NCBI RefSeq assembly: GCF_026967575.1
Contig: NZ_CP114054.1
Location: 868,001-932,000, forward strand
Source: Aurantiacibacter sp. MUD11
GTDB lineage: Bacteria > Pseudomonadota > Alphaproteobacteria > Sphingomonadales > Sphingomonadaceae
DNA: 64,000 nt
Direction: 5' to 3'
This document shows, one piece after another, positions 35,449-47,609 of the stretch (the first letter of the stretch is position 1; each line of letters begins with the position of its first letter). The notes under the pieces were generated by a model, which was given only the letters and a program-made list of their open reading frames with translations, made no database searches and had not been told where the DNA came from. The translations under genes and the position numbers were made by a program.

Positions 35449-36336
35449 ATGAGCATCATCAAGACCGTCACCCCCGTCAGCCACGAACTGGGCGATTTCA
35501 CCGTCCGCCGCGCGGTGCCGAGCAAGGAATGCCGCATGGTCGGCCCCTTCGTCTTCGTCGACCAGTTCGGCCCCGCCCAACTGGACCTTGGCAAGGGCAT
35601 GGACGTGCGCCCGCACCCGCACATCAACCTCGCCACCGTGACGTGGCTGTTCGACGGCGCCATCGACCACCGCGACAGCCTGGGCACCTATTCCACCATC
35701 CGTCCCGGCACGGTGAACCTGATGACCGCCGGCAGCGGCATCGTCCATTCGGAGCGCAGCCCGCAGGAAGAACGCGCCAAGGGCCCTTCGCTTTACGGCA
35801 TGCAGACCTGGCTGGCGCTGCCCGACGGCAAGGAAGAGATCGACCCCGCCTTCGAGGCCGTCAGCGACCTTCCGTGGATCGACGGTGACGGCGCGCGCGC
35901 CTGCGTCATCATGGGCGAACTGTGGGGCGAGCGGGCGCAAACCACCTGCTATGCGGACACCATCTATGCCGAGATCGTGCTGACCGAGGGCGGTTCCATC
36001 CCCATCGATGCCGAGGCCGACGAGCGCGCGGTGATGCTGGTGGGCGGGGAAGCCGCCATCGACGGCCAGCCGCTGGAGCTTTACGCGCTGACGATCCTGA
36101 AGCCCGGCGCCGCCATGACGCTGACCAGCCGCAGCGGCGGCCGCGTCATGCTGCTGGGCGGAGAGGCGTTCTCCACCAAACGTCACGTCTGGTGGAACTT
36201 CGTCAGCTCCGATCGCGAAAGGATCAACCAGGCCAAGCAGGACTGGCGCGAGGGCCGTTTCGCCAAGGTGCCGGGCGACGAAGCGGAATTTATCCCCCTG
36301 CCCGACGGTAAGCCGCTGACTGTAAGCTATCCCTAG
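35449..36336 (+). CDS. Pirin family protein
   Basis: 295 aa bicupin. Metal ligands are in the N-terminal cupin: RPHPHINLATVTWLFDG (two His), then AGSGIVHSERS (His) with a Glu following. Some bacterial pirins have quercetin dioxygenase activity; others regulate. The C-terminal cupin (about 175-260) lacks obvious ligands, as usual. ATG 35449 was chosen; a TTG two codons earlier is possible. Confidence 0.9.
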   Translation: MSIIKTVTPVSHELGDFTVRRAVPSKECRMVGPFVFVDQFGPAQLDLGKGMDVRPHPHINLATVTWLFDGAIDHRDSLGTYSTIRPGTVNLMTAGSGIVHSERSPQEERAKGPSLYGMQTWLALPDGKEEIDPAFEAVSDLPWIDGDGARACVIMGELWGERAQTTCYADTIYAEIVLTEGGSIPIDAEADERAVMLVGGEAAIDGQPLELYALTILKPGAAMTLTSRSGGRVMLLGGEAFSTKRHVWWNFVSSDRERINQAKQDWREGRFAKVPGDEAEFIPLPDGKPLTVSYP

Positions 36337-36364
36337 GCACGGATGGCGGTTATGGAGCGGTCCC

Positions 36365-36853
36365 ATGAAAAAGACCGTCCTGACCCTCGCCGCCCTTTCC
36401 CTTGCCATTCCCGCCGCCGCGCAGGATGAATCCGCCGCGCCGGAAGTGGGTTCGCTGGCATGGCACAACCTCCAGCAATCGTCGCTGCACAGCCTGCGCC
36501 CCGAACAGGGCTGGTCGACGCTGGAAGGGGGCATCAAGTTCCGCCGCACCGCCGGCGAAGGCACCGGCCCCGCTCCAAGCCTGCGTGACGTGGTGCAGGT
36601 GAACTACACCGGCACTTTCTTCGACGGCTCGGTGTTCGACAGCAACGAAGGCTCGGCCCCCATCGAATTCCCGCTCTCCCGCCTCGTGCGCGGCTGGCAG
36701 ATTGCCATCCCCTACATGGGCGTGGGCGACACCGCTGAAATCGCCATCCCGGCAGAGCTGGCCTATGGCCTGCAGGGCCGTGGCCCGATCCCCGGCGGCG
36801 CGACGCTGTTCTTCACCATCGAGCTGGTCGGCATCCCCAGCCAGGGCGTGTGA
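36365..36853 (+). CDS. FKBP-type peptidyl-prolyl isomerase, secreted
   Basis: 162 aa. Signal peptide MKKTVLTLAALSLAIPAAA then a short helical stretch. The FKBP domain (about 72-158) shows VVQVNYTGTFFDGSVFDSN, FPLSRLVRGWQIAIPYMGVGD and IPAELAYGLQGRGPIPGGATLFFTIEL. It assists folding of periplasmic proteins. The next gene starts one base after its stop. Confidence 0.93.
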   Translation: MKKTVLTLAALSLAIPAAAQDESAAPEVGSLAWHNLQQSSLHSLRPEQGWSTLEGGIKFRRTAGEGTGPAPSLRDVVQVNYTGTFFDGSVFDSNEGSAPIEFPLSRLVRGWQIAIPYMGVGDTAEIAIPAELAYGLQGRGPIPGGATLFFTIELVGIPSQGV

Positions 36854-36854
36854 G

Positions 36855-37754
36855 ATGAGCGAGCTGACCCGCGTTGCCCTGCCCACCGGCGTCGGACTGG
36901 ACGTCTGGGACACCGGCCCGCGCGATGCGCCCGCGCTGATCTTCCTGCACGGCTTCCCGGAAAACCATCGCACCTGGCGGCACCAGGTCGAGCACCTATC
37001 CGATCGCTTCCGCTGCATCGCGCCGGACCAGCGGGGCTATGGCAATTCCTCCAGGCCCGATGGTGTCGGCAACTACGCCCCGCAGCTGCTGGTGCAGGAC
37101 ATCTTCGGCCTCGCGCAGGCGCTGGAACTGCCCAATTACACGATCCTCGGCCACGACTGGGGCGGAGCCATCGCCTGGCTCGTCGCTGCATTCGGGCAGG
37201 CTGGCGGGCAGGTCACCCGCGCCGTCATCGCCAATGCGCCGCACCCCGCGGTGTTCCAGCGCCTGCTGCTGACCGATCCGGCGCAGCGTGCGGCCAGCCA
37301 GTACATGCGCGCCTTCCGCGATCCCGCCAACGATCCGCTGATCCGCGAGCACGGCCTTGCCGGCCTGCTGCGCACCGCGCTCAAGTGGGACGACCGTCCG
37401 GAATACGATCCGGCGGAGCTGCAATTGCTGCTGTCGCAGTGGAGCGATCCCGACACCGCTTTCGCCATGCTCAACTGGTATCGCGCCAGCACGGTGGAAG
37501 TGCCGTCGATGGACGACCCGGTCGGCCTGCCGGAGGGCTTTGCGCCTCCGCCCTTCCCCAAGCTGGAAATCCCGACACTGGTAGTCTGGGGGATGAAGGA
37601 CCAGGCGCTGCTGCCCGCCAACCTCGAAGGGCTGGAGGAGCAGGTGAGCGACCTGACGATCGAGCGCGTGCCGGAATCCGGTCATTTCGTGACGTGGGAA
37701 GCGCCCGAGGCGGTGAACCGTGCGCTCGACGCCTTCCTAGGCAGGACGGCCTAG
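36855..37754 (+). CDS. Alpha/beta hydrolase, epoxide hydrolase-like
   Basis: 299 aa. HGFPEN (33-38) provides the oxyanion motif and GHDWGG the nucleophile Asp101, both as in epoxide hydrolases and related dehalogenases. The acid is near VVWGMKDQALLP and the catalytic His in PESGHFVTWEAP. The cap domain spans roughly 130-220. Substrate unknown. Its stop shares CTAG with the convergent DUF2332 gene. Confidence 0.87.
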   Translation: MSELTRVALPTGVGLDVWDTGPRDAPALIFLHGFPENHRTWRHQVEHLSDRFRCIAPDQRGYGNSSRPDGVGNYAPQLLVQDIFGLAQALELPNYTILGHDWGGAIAWLVAAFGQAGGQVTRAVIANAPHPAVFQRLLLTDPAQRAASQYMRAFRDPANDPLIREHGLAGLLRTALKWDDRPEYDPAELQLLLSQWSDPDTAFAMLNWYRASTVEVPSMDDPVGLPEGFAPPPFPKLEIPTLVVWGMKDQALLPANLEGLEEQVSDLTIERVPESGHFVTWEAPEAVNRALDAFLGRTA

Positions 37755-38842
37755 TCAGCTCCCTGCCATTCCACCCAGGCACCATGCGGGTGCGCCTCGG
37801 CCAGCTGCACCCATTCCTCGCCGCCCGGCCAATAGCGGACGGTGAGTTCGTGCCGGAAAGTGGCGCGATTGGTCTCCACGCGGATCCACGCCAGCGGCTT
37901 CTCGGCCGAAGCCTTCGCGCCAGCCGCCTCCATCATTGCCGTGATCCGTTCGCGCGTGGCAGGCGGCAGGTATTGCCACATCACCGTGTGGAACAGCACG
38001 CGCGTCACGCCTGGCTCCTGCTGCTCCGCCAGCCGCTCCTCCACGAAGTCGCCCGCGTCCATCCGCACCAGGTCGGGCGGCATCTTCTCGGCCATGGCGA
38101 TGGCGGCATCCATGCGGGCGATCCGGGCGGTGGCTTCGGGCCAGATGTAGGCTTTCAGGCGTAGCGCCTGCGCCGCGTCGGTCAGGTCGATGGGCGCCAC
38201 GTCGCAGCCTCTGATCCCGACGGTCTCGACAGGGTTCTGCGGCGGCGGGGCGCCGCGCCACTCGGGCTTGATCCGGATGGAGGACAGGCTCGGCCCCGCT
38301 GTCGTGCCGCCAAGGTCGTAGAAATAGCGCGCCATCATCGTGTTGACGCCCGCGCTCGCGCCGATCTCGACCAGCTCGAACTTCGGCCCCAGCTTGCCGG
38401 ACAACCACAGCAGACCCGCCATTACGCTGGCGCTGCGTCCGGCCTCGTTGGTCTGCGGCGGGCCGTCGAGCCACGGCAGCAGCGTGTGGTCGTGCCGCTC
38501 GACGATATCGACCACCATGGCGTCGATCGCCGCCTGGTCGGTCATCCGGCCGGCGTAGATATCCGCCAGCCGCTCCTCCTCGCCGGTCAGCAGCAGGTAG
38601 TGAAACCCGCCCGCGATGCGCAGCGGCATGGCGTCTTCCAGCGTCAGTCCCTGCCAGTTGGCCATGCGCCGCCCGGTGGCGGTGTCCGTCTCCAGCACCG
38701 CCAGCAGTGCTTTCAGCACGCGGGCATTGTTCGGCGAACCGGCCCGCTCCATGTGCTGCGCCTGCCATTCGATGGCTTCGGGCACACTGGCGATTTCCAT
38801 GACCTTTTTCGAATTAGGGCTTTGGTCCCGCTGATCTGCCAT
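37751..38842 (-). CDS. DUF2332 family protein
   Basis: 363 aa, cytosolic. [24 protein letters not shown] resembles a methyltransferase-like motif I and is the mark of DUF2332. Other conserved parts are [20 protein letters not shown] and [16 protein letters not shown]-dependent role is suspected for the family but unproven. ATG 38842 has AAGGG at proper distance, better than ATG 38848. Divergent from hisG, 42 bases apart. Confidence 0.85.
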   Translation of the reverse strand: MADQRDQSPNSKKVMEIASVPEAIEWQAQHMERAGSPNNARVLKALLAVLETDTATGRRMANWQGLTLEDAMPLRIAGGFHYLLLTGEEERLADIYAGRMTDQAAIDAMVVDIVERHDHTLLPWLDGPPQTNEAGRSASVMAGLLWLSGKLGPKFELVEIGASAGVNTMMARYFYDLGGTTAGPSLSSIRIKPEWRGAPPPQNPVETVGIRGCDVAPIDLTDAAQALRLKAYIWPEATARIARMDAAIAMAEKMPPDLVRMDAGDFVEERLAEQQEPGVTRVLFHTVMWQYLPPATRERITAMMEAAGAKASAEKPLAWIRVETNRATFRHELTVRYWPGGEEWVQLAEAHPHGAWVEWQGAD

Positions 38843-38884
38843 GTGCATTGCCCTTTCGCGCTGTCGGCCCTACATCGCGCGCCC

Positions 38885-39565
38885 ATGACTTCGACTACTG
38901 CCGAGAGCCGTTTCGGGCCGCTGATCTTCGCTGTCCCCAAGGGTCGCATCCTCGACGAGGCGCTGCCCGTGATGGCGGACGCCGGCCTCGTGCCGGAAAG
39001 CGCCTTTCACGACAAGCTCGATCGCTCGCTGAGTTTCGCGACCGAGGACGGCCAGGCACGCATCCTGCGCGTGCGCGCGTTCGACGTGGCCACCTTCGTT
39101 GCCTTCGGTGCAGCGCAGGCGGGCATCGTCGGTTCCGACGTGATCGAGGAATTCGATTATTCGGAGCTCTATGCACCGGTGGACCTGGGCATCGGTGCCT
39201 GCCGCCTGTCGGTGGCGGAGCCGCAGCAGCCGGTCGAATACAAGTACGGCAACGCCAGCCACCTGCGCGTCGCCACCAAGTATCCCAACATCACCAGCCG
39301 CCATTTCGAGGCGCAGGGCATCCAGGCCGAATGCATCAAGCTGAACGGCGCGATGGAACTGGCCCCCTCGACCGGCCTTGCCGGGCGGATCGTCGACCTC
39401 GTCTCCACCGGCGGCACGCTGAAGTCGAACGGCCTCGTCGAGAAGGACGTCATCATGCAGGTCAGCGCCCGCCTGATCGTCAACCGCGCCGCGTGGAAGA
39501 CCGATCCGCGCGTGGCCGAACTGGTCGAACGTTTCCGCAGCGGAGCAGAGAGGCAGGCCGCCTGA
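38885..39565 (+). CDS. hisG: ATP phosphoribosyltransferase, short form
   Basis: First enzyme of histidine synthesis, 226 aa. Being the short form (HisG-S), it lacks the C-terminal regulatory domain and needs HisZ, which is not in this window. [35 protein letters not shown] and [14 protein letters not shown] (PRPP-binding) are clear. TGATG overlap with hisD. No attenuator leader is seen in the 42 bases upstream. Confidence 0.95.
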   Translation: MTSTTAESRFGPLIFAVPKGRILDEALPVMADAGLVPESAFHDKLDRSLSFATEDGQARILRVRAFDVATFVAFGAAQAGIVGSDVIEEFDYSELYAPVDLGIGACRLSVAEPQQPVEYKYGNASHLRVATKYPNITSRHFEAQGIQAECIKLNGAMELAPSTGLAGRIVDLVSTGGTLKSNGLVEKDVIMQVSARLIVNRAAWKTDPRVAELVERFRSGAERQAA

Positions 39566-40860
39566 TGCGCCGCCTGTCCATCACCGACGAGGATTTCGAG
39601 AGCAAGTTCGCCCGGATCGTCAACGACCGGCGCGAGAGCGACGACAATGTCGCCAGCGACGTGCGCGGCATCATCGACCAGGTCCGCCAGAAGGGCGACG
39701 ATGCGCTGGTCGATTACACCATGCGCTATGACAAGCATGCGCTGACGGCGGACCTCGCCAGCTGGCGGATCGGGGCGGACCAGTGCAAGGTCGCCTACGA
39801 CATGCTGCTGCCCGACGTGCGCGAGGCACTGGACATGGCGGCAGAGCGCATCCGCGCCTACCATGAAGGCCAGCTGCCCGAGAACCGCGACTACACAGAT
39901 GCCAAGAACGTCCGCCTCGGCGCGCGGTGGAGCGCGGTGGAAGCGGCCGGCATGTATGTGCCCGGTGGCCGCGCCGCCTATCCCTCCAGCCTGCTGATGA
40001 ACGCCATTCCGGCCAAAGTGGCGGGCGTCGAGCGGCTGGTCGTCACCACGCCCACGCCGGGCGGCAAGATGAACGACCTGGTGCTGGCCGCGGCCCATGT
40101 CGCCGGGGTGGACGAGATGTGGCGCATCGGCGGGGCACAGGCCGTGGCCGCGCTGGCCTTCGGCACGCAGCGCATTCGTCCTGTCGACGTCATCACCGGC
40201 CCCGGCAACGCCTATGTCGCCGAAGCCAAGCGCCAGCTTTACGGCGTGGTCGGCATCGACATGGTGGCGGGACCGAGCGAAATCCTCGTCATTGCCGACA
40301 ACCAGAACGATCCAGACTGGATCGCTGCCGACCTGCTGAGCCAGGCCGAGCATGACCCGTCGAGCCAGTCGATCCTGATTACCGACGATGCCGCCTATGC
40401 CGCCGCGGTGGAAGATGCGGTCGACGTGCTGCTTTCGCAGCTCAGCACCGAGCGCACCGCCACCGAGAGCTGGGACAAGCACGGTGTGGTGATCGTGGTG
40501 GAAGACCTGCTCCAACAGGCCCCCGCCCTCGCCGATCGCCTGGCCGCCGAACACGTACAGCTGGCGCTCAACAATGCGGAAGAGATGTTCGCCCGGCTCA
40601 GGCATGCCGGCAGCGTCTTCCTTGGCCGCTACACGCCCGAAGCCGTCGGCGATTACGTCGCCGGGCCGAACCACGTGCTGCCCACCGGCCGCCGCGCGCG
40701 CTTCGCCAGCGGTCTGTCGGTGCTCGACTTCATGAAGCGCACCAGCTTCATTTCGCTGGACGAGGGCGCGCTGGATGCTATCGGGCCTGCCGCCGCCGCG
40801 CTGGCCGAGATCGAGGGCCTGCCCGCCCACGCCCGCAGCGTTACCGTGCGGCTCAAGTAA
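39565..40860 (+). CDS. hisD: Histidinol dehydrogenase
   Basis: Catalyses the last two oxidations of histidine synthesis using NAD and zinc, 431 aa. MYVPGGRAAYPSSLLMNAIPAKVAGV, ITGPGNAYVAEAKR and DMVAGPSEILVIAD are typical. SQAEHDPSSQSILIT and TGRRARFASGLSVLDFMKR include zinc and active-site residues. Coupled to hisG by a one-base overlap and followed by nusB after 11 bases. Confidence 0.97.
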   Translation: MRRLSITDEDFESKFARIVNDRRESDDNVASDVRGIIDQVRQKGDDALVDYTMRYDKHALTADLASWRIGADQCKVAYDMLLPDVREALDMAAERIRAYHEGQLPENRDYTDAKNVRLGARWSAVEAAGMYVPGGRAAYPSSLLMNAIPAKVAGVERLVVTTPTPGGKMNDLVLAAAHVAGVDEMWRIGGAQAVAALAFGTQRIRPVDVITGPGNAYVAEAKRQLYGVVGIDMVAGPSEILVIADNQNDPDWIAADLLSQAEHDPSSQSILITDDAAYAAAVEDAVDVLLSQLSTERTATESWDKHGVVIVVEDLLQQAPALADRLAAEHVQLALNNAEEMFARLRHAGSVFLGRYTPEAVGDYVAGPNHVLPTGRRARFASGLSVLDFMKRTSFISLDEGALDAIGPAAAALAEIEGLPAHARSVTVRLK

Positions 40861-40871
40861 GGACACCGCCA

Positions 40872-41324
40872 ATGAGCCAGAACCAGCGCTCCCGCGCCCG
40901 CAGCGCCGCCCGCCTCGCCGCCGTGCAGGCGCTTTACCAGCGCCACATGGAGAATACCCCGACCGCGAAGTTGCTCGACGAATTCCACCAGCACCGGCTG
41001 GGCGCGGAAATCGAGGACGACCAGTATGAAGAGGCCGAGGTCGACTTCTTCGACGACATCGTCGCCGGCGTCGTCGCGCGCGGGGAAGAAATCGACGACA
41101 CGCTGGTGAGCAAGCTGGCCGAGGGCTGGACGCTCGCTCGCCTCGACAAGACCATGCTGCAGATCCTGCGCTGTGGTGCCTACGAACTGCTCGGCCGTGC
41201 CGACGTGCCGACCGCCACGGCGATCAGCGAATATGTCGATGTCGCCCACGCCTTCTTCGACGAGCGCGAGGCGAAATTCGTCAACGGCATCCTCGACGCA
41301 GTGGCCAGGGACGCGCGCGGGTGA
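40872..41324 (+). CDS. nusB: Transcription antitermination factor NusB
   Basis: 150 aa all-helical protein that binds boxA RNA with NusE (S10) in rRNA antitermination. Starts with the Arg-rich SRARSAARLAAVQALYQ, and has DKTMLQILRCGAYELL and TAISEYVDVAHAFFDEREAKFVNGIL. The GTG start of thiL overlaps its stop. The order nusB-thiL is widely conserved. Confidence 0.95.
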   Translation: MSQNQRSRARSAARLAAVQALYQRHMENTPTAKLLDEFHQHRLGAEIEDDQYEEAEVDFFDDIVAGVVARGEEIDDTLVSKLAEGWTLARLDKTMLQILRCGAYELLGRADVPTATAISEYVDVAHAFFDEREAKFVNGILDAVARDARG

Positions 41325-42193
41325 GGGGCGAGGCCGAATTCATTTCGGCCCTGCGGCAGCTGCCGCTGCACCCCGGCGCCCGCAACCTGGAAGACGATAC
41401 CGCAGTCCTGGAGATCGGCGGCGAAACGCTGGTCATCACCCATGACGTGATGGTGGAAGGCGTCCACTTCCGGCCCGACCAGGACCTGTTCGACGTCGGC
41501 TGGAAGATCGTCGCCGTCAACATCAGCGACCTTGCCGCCAAGGGGGCCAAGCCGATCGGCCTGCTGCTCGGCTACACGCTTGGCCGGGACGACCAACGCT
41601 TCGTTGCCGGCATGCACGCGGCGATGGAGGCATTCGACGTGGCCCTGCTGGGCGGCGATACGGTTTCCTCGCCCTCTGCCCGCAGCTTCGGGATCACCGC
41701 TATCGGCCGGGCCGTCCACGTGCCGGTCCCTTCGCGCTCGGGCGCAGGCATTGGCGACAGGCTGTGGGTCACCGGCACGCTGGGCGCGGCGATGGTCGGC
41801 CACGACGCCATGCCGGACGGCGATGCGGAGACGACGCTCCCCTATCGCCAGCCGCGCGCACTGGTCGCCGAGGGACAGCAACTCGCCCCGCAAGTGACTG
41901 CAATGATGGATATTTCGGACGGATTGCTGCTGGACAGCTTCCGCATGGCCGAAGCGAGCCAGGTCTCCATCGCCGTCGACAGCAAGGCGGTTCCAGTCGC
42001 CGATCCGGGCCGGCGCATGGAGTGCCTGACCTGGGGTGACGACTACCAGTTGCTGTTCACCCTGCCCGATGGCGTCGCTCCCGCCGTGACCGCCACCTGC
42101 ATCGGCAAGGTCGAGCCGCGCGGCTTCGCGCCCTTGTTCGTCGATGGCGAGCCGGTGACCAATGCCAAAGGGCTGGGATACCTCCACGACTAA
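41321..42193 (+). CDS. thiL: Thiamine-monophosphate kinase
   Basis: Makes thiamine diphosphate from the monophosphate, 290 aa, PurM/SelD fold. GTG start overlapping nus[47 protein letters not shown] and LLGGDTVSS carry the Mg-ATP and substrate Asp residues. [11 protein letters not shown] and [11 protein letters not shown] are later signatures. Probable end of the his/nus operon. Confidence 0.95.
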   Translation: MRGEAEFISALRQLPLHPGARNLEDDTAVLEIGGETLVITHDVMVEGVHFRPDQDLFDVGWKIVAVNISDLAAKGAKPIGLLLGYTLGRDDQRFVAGMHAAMEAFDVALLGGDTVSSPSARSFGITAIGRAVHVPVPSRSGAGIGDRLWVTGTLGAAMVGHDAMPDGDAETTLPYRQPRALVAEGQQLAPQVTAMMDISDGLLLDSFRMAEASQVSIAVDSKAVPVADPGRRMECLTWGDDYQLLFTLPDGVAPAVTATCIGKVEPRGFAPLFVDGEPVTNAKGLGYLHD

Positions 42194-42333
42194 CCGCCAA
42201 CCCGTCCCTTGCGGGGATAAGGCGGCATCCTCCCTTTTTCGGCCTTGTGCAAAGGCACCAGTTTGCTAGCCATGTCCCACCTTCGGACCCGGCAAACCGG
42301 GCCGTTTTCATTTATGGAGGGGACAAACAGGTC

Positions 42334-44442
<2,109 letters not shown>

Positions 44443-44473
44443 TCGCAGAACCCGCGATTGCGGTTAACAAAAT

Positions 44474-44510
44474 GCCCTGCCCGGCACCCGCCGGGCAGGG
44501 CTTTCTTTAC
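44474..44510 (+). terminator. Rho-independent terminator after hppA
   Basis: Perfect 12-bp stem (44474-44485 with 44490-44501), four-base loop, then TTTCTTTAC. Confidence 0.9.
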
Positions 44511-44600
44511 CTTTCGGGTTAAACTTTCCTTGTCCGCGGATATCCTAGAACAGGCGCATCCCCAGTGTGGGGTCTGGCGATGCGAGGTTAACCTTTTTCA

Positions 44601-45785
44601 TTGGCTCATGATGTGCCCCTTCCCCGACTTGGCGCCTTCGACCATGACGGCTTCGCGCAAGTCCGCGAGGTGGCATCGACTGACGCCCGGATAACCGCGC
44701 GGCGGTGGCGCGATTTCGAACAGCGCGGACGGATTACCGCCTGGGATGCCCTTGCGGCCTGCGCTGCCGAACCCAATCCCTTCTACGAAAGCTGGTACCT
44801 GCTGCCTGCGCTGCGCGCCCTGGCGAGCGACGAAGACGTGCAGATGCTGATGCTGGAAACCAATGGCCAGATCGCCGGCCTGCTGCCGGTTAGGCGCGAG
44901 CGCGACTATTACGGGTATCCCCTGCCGCACCTGCGCAACTGGGTGCATCCCAACTGCTTCCTCGGCCTGCCGCTGGTGGCGCGCGGGTTCGAGCGACAGT
45001 TCTGGCGGGCGCTTTTCAAATACTGCGATGCCAATCCCGGCACCTCGCTGTTCCTGCACCTGATGCAGGTGCCCGCCAACGGCCCGCTGCATGAAGCGCT
45101 GGTGCAGGTGCTGGCACAGGACAAGCGACCGGCAGCAACGGTGCACCGGGAAGAGCGGGCTATGCTGGCCTCCACCGCCAGTCCCGAAGAATATCTCGAA
45201 GGGTCGCTCAGCGCGAAGAAGCGCAAGGAACTGCGTCGCCAGCATCGCCGTCTCTCCGACGAGGGAAAACTCACGTTCGAGCGGCTGACGGACTACACCG
45301 ACATCGCTGTCTGGACGCGCGAATTCCTGTCGCTGGAAGCCCGCGGATGGAAGGGCAATGCAGGCTCGGCCATGGACAGCGACGGGGCGACCAGCAGCCT
45401 GTTCACCTATGCCATCGCCGGTGCCGCGGCACGCGGAAGGCTTGAGCGGCTCTCGCTGCGACTCGACGGCAAACCCATCGCGATGCTGGCCAATTTTCTC
45501 ACCCCGCCGGGTGCCTATGCCTACAAGACCGCCTTCGACGAAGCCTATTCCCGCTTCTCGCCTGGCGTGCTGTTGCAGCGGGAAAACCTGGCCATGCTCG
45601 ACCGCGCAGATATCGAGTGGATCGACAGTTGTGCTGCCGAAGACCACCCGATGATCGACCATATCTGGCGCGAACGCCGTACCATCGCCCGCCATTCCTT
45701 CGGAATTGGCGGCTCCCTGCGCAGGATGCTGTTCCGCGCGATCGCCCGGCGTGAAACCGGGCAGCCTGGAGGAGGCATCCTATGA
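44601..45785 (+). CDS. GNAT-fold acetyltransferase (FemAB/BioF2-like)
   Basis: 394 aa. Double GNAT domain of the kind named Acetyltransf_6 or CelD/BcsL. AGLLPVRRERDYYGYPLPHL is the first-domain strand pair. LSAKKRKELRRQHRRLSDEGKL is a helix typical of Fem-like proteins, and SFRF-like GVLLQRENLAML follows near residue 315. Such enzymes add acyl or aminoacyl groups in envelope synthesis. The start is unsure: TTG 44601 or GTG 44613; no ATG fits. Its end overlaps the JmjC-like gene by ATGA. Confidence 0.75.
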   Translation: MAHDVPLPRLGAFDHDGFAQVREVASTDARITARRWRDFEQRGRITAWDALAACAAEPNPFYESWYLLPALRALASDEDVQMLMLETNGQIAGLLPVRRERDYYGYPLPHLRNWVHPNCFLGLPLVARGFERQFWRALFKYCDANPGTSLFLHLMQVPANGPLHEALVQVLAQDKRPAATVHREERAMLASTASPEEYLEGSLSAKKRKELRRQHRRLSDEGKLTFERLTDYTDIAVWTREFLSLEARGWKGNAGSAMDSDGATSSLFTYAIAGAAARGRLERLSLRLDGKPIAMLANFLTPPGAYAYKTAFDEAYSRFSPGVLLQRENLAMLDRADIEWIDSCAAEDHPMIDHIWRERRTIARHSFGIGGSLRRMLFRAIARRETGQPGGGIL

Positions 45786-46666
45786 GCCACCATGTCGGAC
45801 AACTACACGGGCGCTCGGTTGGCGCGCGGCAGATCTTCCCGGCCCGCAGTCGCGCCTACTTCGCCTCGTCCTATCCCGAAGGCGCGCACAAGCTGGAGCA
45901 CGACCTTATCGCGCACCCCCTGCTGGAGCTCGATGCGCTGGCCGAACTCGGCGAGCAGCTGCCGGACTCCAGCATCGAGTACAACCGGGGCGACCTGCCT
46001 ATCGGCGTCGACGGGAAGCCCGAAGGCACCGGGCTGACGATCGGTGAGACCATCCGCAACATCGACCAGGCCAACAGCTGGGCCGTGCTGAAGAATATCG
46101 AACAGTCCCCGGCCTATGCCGCCCTGCTGGGCGAATTGCTGGAGGAGATGCGCGAAGTGATCGAACCGCGCACCGGCAAGGTGCTATCACCGCAAGGCTT
46201 CATTTTCGTCTCCAGCCCGGATGCGGTCACGCCGTTTCACTTCGATCCGGAACACAACATCCTGCTGCAGTTGCGCGGCACGAAGTCGATGACGCTATTT
46301 CCCGCCGGCTGCCAGCACTTCGCCTCGGACCTGGTGCATGAAAGCTATCACACGGGCGGCGGGCGCGAGCTCAAATGGGACGAGTCCTTCGCCGAGCACG
46401 GGATTACCTTCCAGTTGGAACCGGGCGATGCGATCTATGTGCCGGTGATGGCCCCGCACTATGTGCGCAACGGCCCCCAGCCATCCATCTCGCTGTCGAT
46501 CACCTGGCGTTCCGAATGGAGTTACGCCGAGGCCGACGCGCGCGCATTCAACGCGCTGCTGCGCAAGTTCGGCATCAATCCGCGCCCGCCGAAACGGTGG
46601 CCCGCAGGCAACAAGGCGAAGGCCATCGCCATGCGGATTGCCCGGCGCATCCCCGGCCTGGGTTGA
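45782..46666 (+). CDS. JmjC/cupin-like putative Fe(II)/2-oxoglutarate dioxygenase
   Basis: 294 aa. A double-stranded beta helix is suggested by TPFHFDPEHNILLQLRGTKSM, with the HxD metal pair His and Asp, and the distal His in GDAIYVPVMAPHYVRNG. That completes an HxD...H facial triad. A hydroxylase acting on protein or an envelope molecule is possible. No signal peptide. The gene is translationally coupled to the GNAT gene, which supports a shared substrate. Confidence 0.78.
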   Translation: MSHHVGQLHGRSVGARQIFPARSRAYFASSYPEGAHKLEHDLIAHPLLELDALAELGEQLPDSSIEYNRGDLPIGVDGKPEGTGLTIGETIRNIDQANSWAVLKNIEQSPAYAALLGELLEEMREVIEPRTGKVLSPQGFIFVSSPDAVTPFHFDPEHNILLQLRGTKSMTLFPAGCQHFASDLVHESYHTGGGRELKWDESFAEHGITFQLEPGDAIYVPVMAPHYVRNGPQPSISLSITWRSEWSYAEADARAFNALLRKFGINPRPPKRWPAGNKAKAIAMRIARRIPGLG

Positions 46667-46687
46667 CGCGCCCGCGGCAGGCGCGCA

Positions 46688-47593
46688 ATGCCGCTGGCGA
46701 TGGATTCCGTTTCCGAACAGTCGCAAACGCCCGAGCAACTGGTCGCAGACCTGGTGTTCCTGCTCGACCTGGAACCCAAGGGCGGTGATCGCTTCATCGG
46801 GCGCCGCCGCCCTGACGGCACGGGCCGCGTCTTCGGCGGACAGGCAATTGCGCAAGCGCTTGGCGCGGCGCGGCGCACGGTCGATGCCGACCGCGAGGCG
46901 CACTCGCTCCATGCCTATTTCCTGCGTCCCGGCAGCGACGACCTGCCGATCGAATACCGCGTAAAACGCGACCTCGACGGCCGCAGCTTCTCCAACCGCA
47001 GAGTGGTGGCGAGCCAGGAGGGCAAGCCCATCCTCAACCTCACGGCCTCGTTCCAGCGTCCGGTCGACGGCCCCGGGCACCAGTTTGGCGAAATGCCCGA
47101 TGTGCCCGGACCGGAGGACCTGCCGCCGGATGCGGATATTCGCCAGGAAGTGGCCAGGCACGTGCCGGAGGGCAAGATCCGGCAATTGCTTTTGCGCCCC
47201 TCCCCGATCGATTTCCGCTCGGTCGAGCCGCGCGACTGGCTGGCGCCGGAAAAGCGCGCCCCGAAGGCACACGTGTGGTTCCGCACGGTCGCCCCGCTGC
47301 CAGCCGAGGATGCCGTGCACCGCGCGGTGCTGGCCTACACCTCGGACTTCCAGATCCTGGCGACAGCGCTGCACCCGCACGGCAAGGGCATCCATACCGG
47401 CGAGGTGAAGGGCGCCAGCCTCGATCACGCCGTGTGGTTCCACGCCCCTTTCTCCGCCGACGACTGGCTGCTGTTCGTCACCGACAGCCCCTGGAGCGGC
47501 GGCGCGCGCGGATTCGCTCGGGGACAGGTGTTCAGGCGCGACGGGACGCTGGTTGCCAGCGTCACCCAGGAAGGGATGCTACGGCACGTCTGA
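46688..47593 (+). CDS. tesB: Acyl-CoA thioesterase II (TesB)
   Basis: 301 aa double hotdog enzyme that releases fatty acids from acyl-CoA. GRVFGGQAIAQALGAARRTV, HSLHAYFLRPGSDDLPIEYRV, GRSFSNRRVVASQ and, in the second half, SLDHAVWFHAPF and WLLFVTDSPWSGGARGF are characteristic. The catalytic Asp/Gln/Thr set is in these blocks. The start could also be ATG 46700. Confidence 0.93.
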   Translation: MPLAMDSVSEQSQTPEQLVADLVFLLDLEPKGGDRFIGRRRPDGTGRVFGGQAIAQALGAARRTVDADREAHSLHAYFLRPGSDDLPIEYRVKRDLDGRSFSNRRVVASQEGKPILNLTASFQRPVDGPGHQFGEMPDVPGPEDLPPDADIRQEVARHVPEGKIRQLLLRPSPIDFRSVEPRDWLAPEKRAPKAHVWFRTVAPLPAEDAVHRAVLAYTSDFQILATALHPHGKGIHTGEVKGASLDHAVWFHAPFSADDWLLFVTDSPWSGGARGFARGQVFRRDGTLVASVTQEGMLRHV

Positions 47594-47609
47594 GGTGCCG
47601 TTGCCCACG

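Noticed and set aside
44508-44600. CtrA-type TTAA repeats after hppA
   Set aside because: Several TTAA/TTAAC words occur, but none has the TTAA-N7-TTAA spacing.
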